Positions 34,450 through 38,548 of a stretch of DNA of 38,548 nt are shown one piece after another. Source of the stretch: Nitrospira sp. (lineage in GTDB: Bacteria > Nitrospirota > Nitrospiria > Nitrospirales > Nitrospiraceae); contig JARDZZ010000006.1 of assembly GCA_029240595.1 (NCBI GenBank), positions 1 to 38,548 of the forward strand, written 5' to 3'. Below the pieces are notes generated by a model. The model saw only the letters and a list, made by a program, of their open reading frames with translations. It was not told where the DNA came from and did not search any database. Numbering within the stretch: the first letter of the stretch is position 1; each line of letters begins with the position of its first letter. A program made the translations under genes and the position numbers.

Positions 34450-35577
34450 ATGAAGGTTCGGATTGGAAGAGATGAGTTGCTCACAGGGCTTCAACGCGTC
34501 CAAGGGGTCGTCGAAAAGCGCAATACGATGCCGATTCTGTCCAATATCCTGATCGAAGCCAAACAGGAAGGAGCCGAGATCGTGGCCACCGACCTCGAAA
34601 TCGGCATGAGAGGACTCTACAAGGCCACCGTCCATAAAGCCGGCGGGATCACGGTCTCGGCGCGAAAGCTGTACGAAATCATCAAGGAACTGCCGAGCGG
34701 TGACATTGATCTGATTTCCAGCGAAAATAACTGGACGACCATCCAAGCAGGGAAGAGCCAGTTCAAGGTCGTCGGCCTTCCCAGCACGGATTATCCAGCG
34801 CTTCCCGCCATCGACCGTGAAGGGTTGACGCCCCTCGCCGGGGCGGGCCTGTTGGAGTTGATCCGCAAAACACTGTTCGCAGCGGGAGATAACGATGCCC
34901 GCTATATCCTGAACGGCTTGCTGGTCACGCTGATCTCCGGGGAAAAGAAAACGACGCTTAGACTCGTCGGGACCGATGGGCATCGGTTGGCGGTGGCTGA
35001 GCAGGATCTCGGGAAAGCCGGCGCCAAAGGCGCGCCACAGGAGATCAAGGCGATCATTCCGAAGAAAGCCGCACAAGAGATGCGTCGACTTTTGGAAGAA
35101 GGAGGTGACGGCGAGCCCCTCATCGGCTTTACCAAGAATCTCATGATCTTCCGCAAGAGTGGCCTGCTCCTGACGTCGCGGTTGATGGAAGGCAACTATC
35201 CCAACTACCAACAGGTCATTCCGAAAGAGAGCAATAAGAAAATTATGGTGGTGCGCGCGGAACTTGAAAGCGCGCTGCGCAGGGTCTCGGTGCTTTCGAA
35301 GGACAAGGCGAATGCGGTGAAACTGTCGTTTGCTCCCGGGCGGCTCACGTTGTTTTCCAGCAACCCGGATTACGGTGAAGCCACTGAGGAAATGTCCGCC
35401 CAATACGAAGGCGAAGCATTGAACACCGGCTTTAATGCCCGTTATCTGCTCGACGTCTTCGACGTGATGGACGGGGAGAAAATTTCGTTGCAGATGGACA
35501 GTGCACTCAGCCCCTGCTTGATTCAAGAGGCCGAAACGCCCGGGTTCAAGTGTGTCGTGATGCCCATCAAAATTTAG
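34450..35577 (+). CDS. dnaN: DNA polymerase III beta subunit (sliding clamp)
   Basis: 375 residues, normal for DnaN, with an AGAGGGG ribosome site just ahead of the ATG. It starts MKVRIGRDELLTGLQRVQGVVEKRNTMPILSNILIEA, the usual N-terminal domain opening; LVGTDGHRLAVAEQDLG marks the middle domain, and it ends SPCLIQEAETPGFKCVVMPIKI with the typical VMP(I/M)K/R tail. The clamp holds polymerase III on DNA. It lies 21 bp after dnaA, probably in the same transcript. A dispersed repeat begins right after its stop codon. Confidence 0.97.
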   Translation: MKVRIGRDELLTGLQRVQGVVEKRNTMPILSNILIEAKQEGAEIVATDLEIGMRGLYKATVHKAGGITVSARKLYEIIKELPSGDIDLISSENNWTTIQAGKSQFKVVGLPSTDYPALPAIDREGLTPLAGAGLLELIRKTLFAAGDNDARYILNGLLVTLISGEKKTTLRLVGTDGHRLAVAEQDLGKAGAKGAPQEIKAIIPKKAAQEMRRLLEEGGDGEPLIGFTKNLMIFRKSGLLLTSRLMEGNYPNYQQVIPKESNKKIMVVRAELESALRRVSVLSKDKANAVKLSFAPGRLTLFSSNPDYGEATEEMSAQYEGEALNTGFNARYLLDVFDVMDGEKISLQMDSALSPCLIQEAETPGFKCVVMPIKI

Positions 35578-35636
35578 CAGGATGTTAGAAAAAGACTCCC
35601 AGCATTGTTCTCGCGCCGCTCAGAGGTTCAACTTTT
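35578..35636 (+). repeat. Dispersed intergenic repeat, copy B
   Basis: Starts at the base after the dnaN TAG. Shared blocks with copies A and C are CAGGATGTT, AGAAAAA, TTGTTCTCGC and CTCAGAGGTTCAAC. The rest of this 267-bp gap, 35637-35844, holds an arm of the inverted repeat below and the gyrB ribosome site (GAGGAG at about 35836); nothing else is identified. Confidence 0.65.
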
Positions 35637-35662
35637 TAGACTATGGACGACGTGCCTCTGAG
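35619..35662 (+). repeat. Inverted repeat downstream of dnaN
   Basis: CTCAGAGG (35619-35626) and CCTCTGAG (35655-35662) form perfect 8-bp arms 28 bases apart. The left arm is the end of repeat copy B. No T-run follows the right arm, so it is not a standard terminator. Confidence 0.45.
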
Positions 35663-35835
35663 ACACCGGACGTTCACCAACTCGCGCCCGTCCGCAAACT
35701 GACGCTCATGATGCTTCGCCTCGCGGACCTCGCTGCGTCCTCGCCGCGGGACCACGTGCGCGTCCCCGGGAAGTTGGTCTGGCGAGCACGTTGTTGTTTT
35801 GAACGTCCTACCAGATGCCAGGATATTTGCAGTAG

Positions 35836-38339
<2,504 letters not shown>

Positions 38340-38429
38340 TGAGGCCGAAAGCGAACAATCAAGCCGACCGATCGGTCTGTAACAACGCTTAAAGCGGTCA
38401 TCTGGAAAGGCCGCAACAGACATCGTCTC

Positions 38430-38490
38430 GTACGTTGAACCTCTGAGGCGAGGCGAGGGACGAAGCCCGTGATCATTTTCAGCATCCCTG
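38430..38490 (-). repeat. Dispersed intergenic repeat, copy C (inverted)
   Basis: Read on the minus strand it has GGATGCTGAAAATG, a CTTCGTCCCTCGC block and CCTCAGAGGTTCAACGTAC, matching copies A and B. It lies between gyrB and gyrA; the flanking 38340-38429 shows nothing else that I can identify. Confidence 0.65.
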
Positions 38491-38499
38491 GAGAAGGAC

Positions 38500-38548
38500 A
38501 TGCCGCCTGATGAACGCCTAGGCCAAATCGCGATCGAAGACGAGATGC
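38500..38548 (+). CDS. gyrA: DNA gyrase subunit A (partial, first 16 codons)
   Basis: The ATG at 38500 is preceded by GGAGAAGG, a strong ribosome site. The 16 visible residues (MPPDERLGQIAIEDEM) match the start of GyrA, whose N-terminus typically reads about ...IxIEDEMRxSYLDYAMSVI. Position directly after gyrB fits the gyrB-gyrA order of many bacteria. The rest lies beyond the right edge. Confidence 0.75.
   Translation, partial: MPPDERLGQIAIEDEM

Noticed and set aside
34207-35526. 439-residue antisense frame over dnaN
   Set aside because: It is opposite a clear dnaN gene and has shadow-like composition with no recognisable domain.

Overview
The window looks like bacterial chromosome around the replication origin of a member of Nitrospirota, most likely a Nitrospira. 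The grounds are a dnaA-dnaN-gyrB-gyrA run beside a cluster of DnaA boxes, high-GC coding sequence, a DabA/NuoL-type inorganic-carbon gene set, and a dispersed intergenic repeat that I associate with Nitrospira genomes. The genus is inferred from gene content and memory, not from a search. Coding density is high. I see no tRNA, rRNA, insertion sequence, prophage or CRISPR.

Layout. (1) 1-5085, minus strand: a TldD-PmbA peptidase pair, a secreted TPR protein and the N-terminal part of a LOG-like nucleotide-binding protein that runs off the left edge. (2) 5161-7401, plus: a small HTH/zinc-ribbon regulator, a SulP-family anion transporter with a STAS domain, and a small lipoprotein. (3) 7388-17370, minus: SelO, a ~1074-residue membrane protein of unknown function, two alpha/beta hydrolases, a 56-residue Cys/His protein, EttA, an RmlD-like dehydrogenase and a DUF1295 membrane protein, several joined by start/stop overlaps. 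(4) 17467-27651: an inorganic-carbon (DAB/Mps-type) locus. On the minus strand are a DUF2294/MpsC-like protein and a beta-carbonic anhydrase. Divergently on the plus strand are two tandem NuoL/DabB paralogues (the second frameshifted), a NuoM-like membrane protein, a 1066-residue DabA (DUF2309) with all four predicted zinc ligands, a PII-like protein and a small unknown protein. (5) 27782-30324, minus: a TPR protein and a double-length ThyX-like protein. (6) 30480-38548, plus: hisS, a DsrE/DsrF/DsrH-like trio, the origin region, dnaA, dnaN, gyrB (frameshifted by an imperfect 26-bp tandem duplication) and the first codons of gyrA.

How the parts may work together. Carbonic anhydrase, DabA, the NuoL/NuoM-like subunits, DUF2294, the PII-like protein and perhaps SulP together suggest energised uptake and interconversion of CO2 and bicarbonate in an autotroph. 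The strongest candidate for something undescribed is the 5' leader of this operon (about 18684-18868). A promoter with a palindrome is followed by about 110 nt of structured leader and then an 11-bp hairpin with a T-rich tail, ending about 20 nt before the first dabB start. This is the layout of a transcription attenuator or riboswitch. Other notable items are the two frameshifts, the G-rich origin flank, the dispersed repeat, and the uncharacterised large membrane protein.
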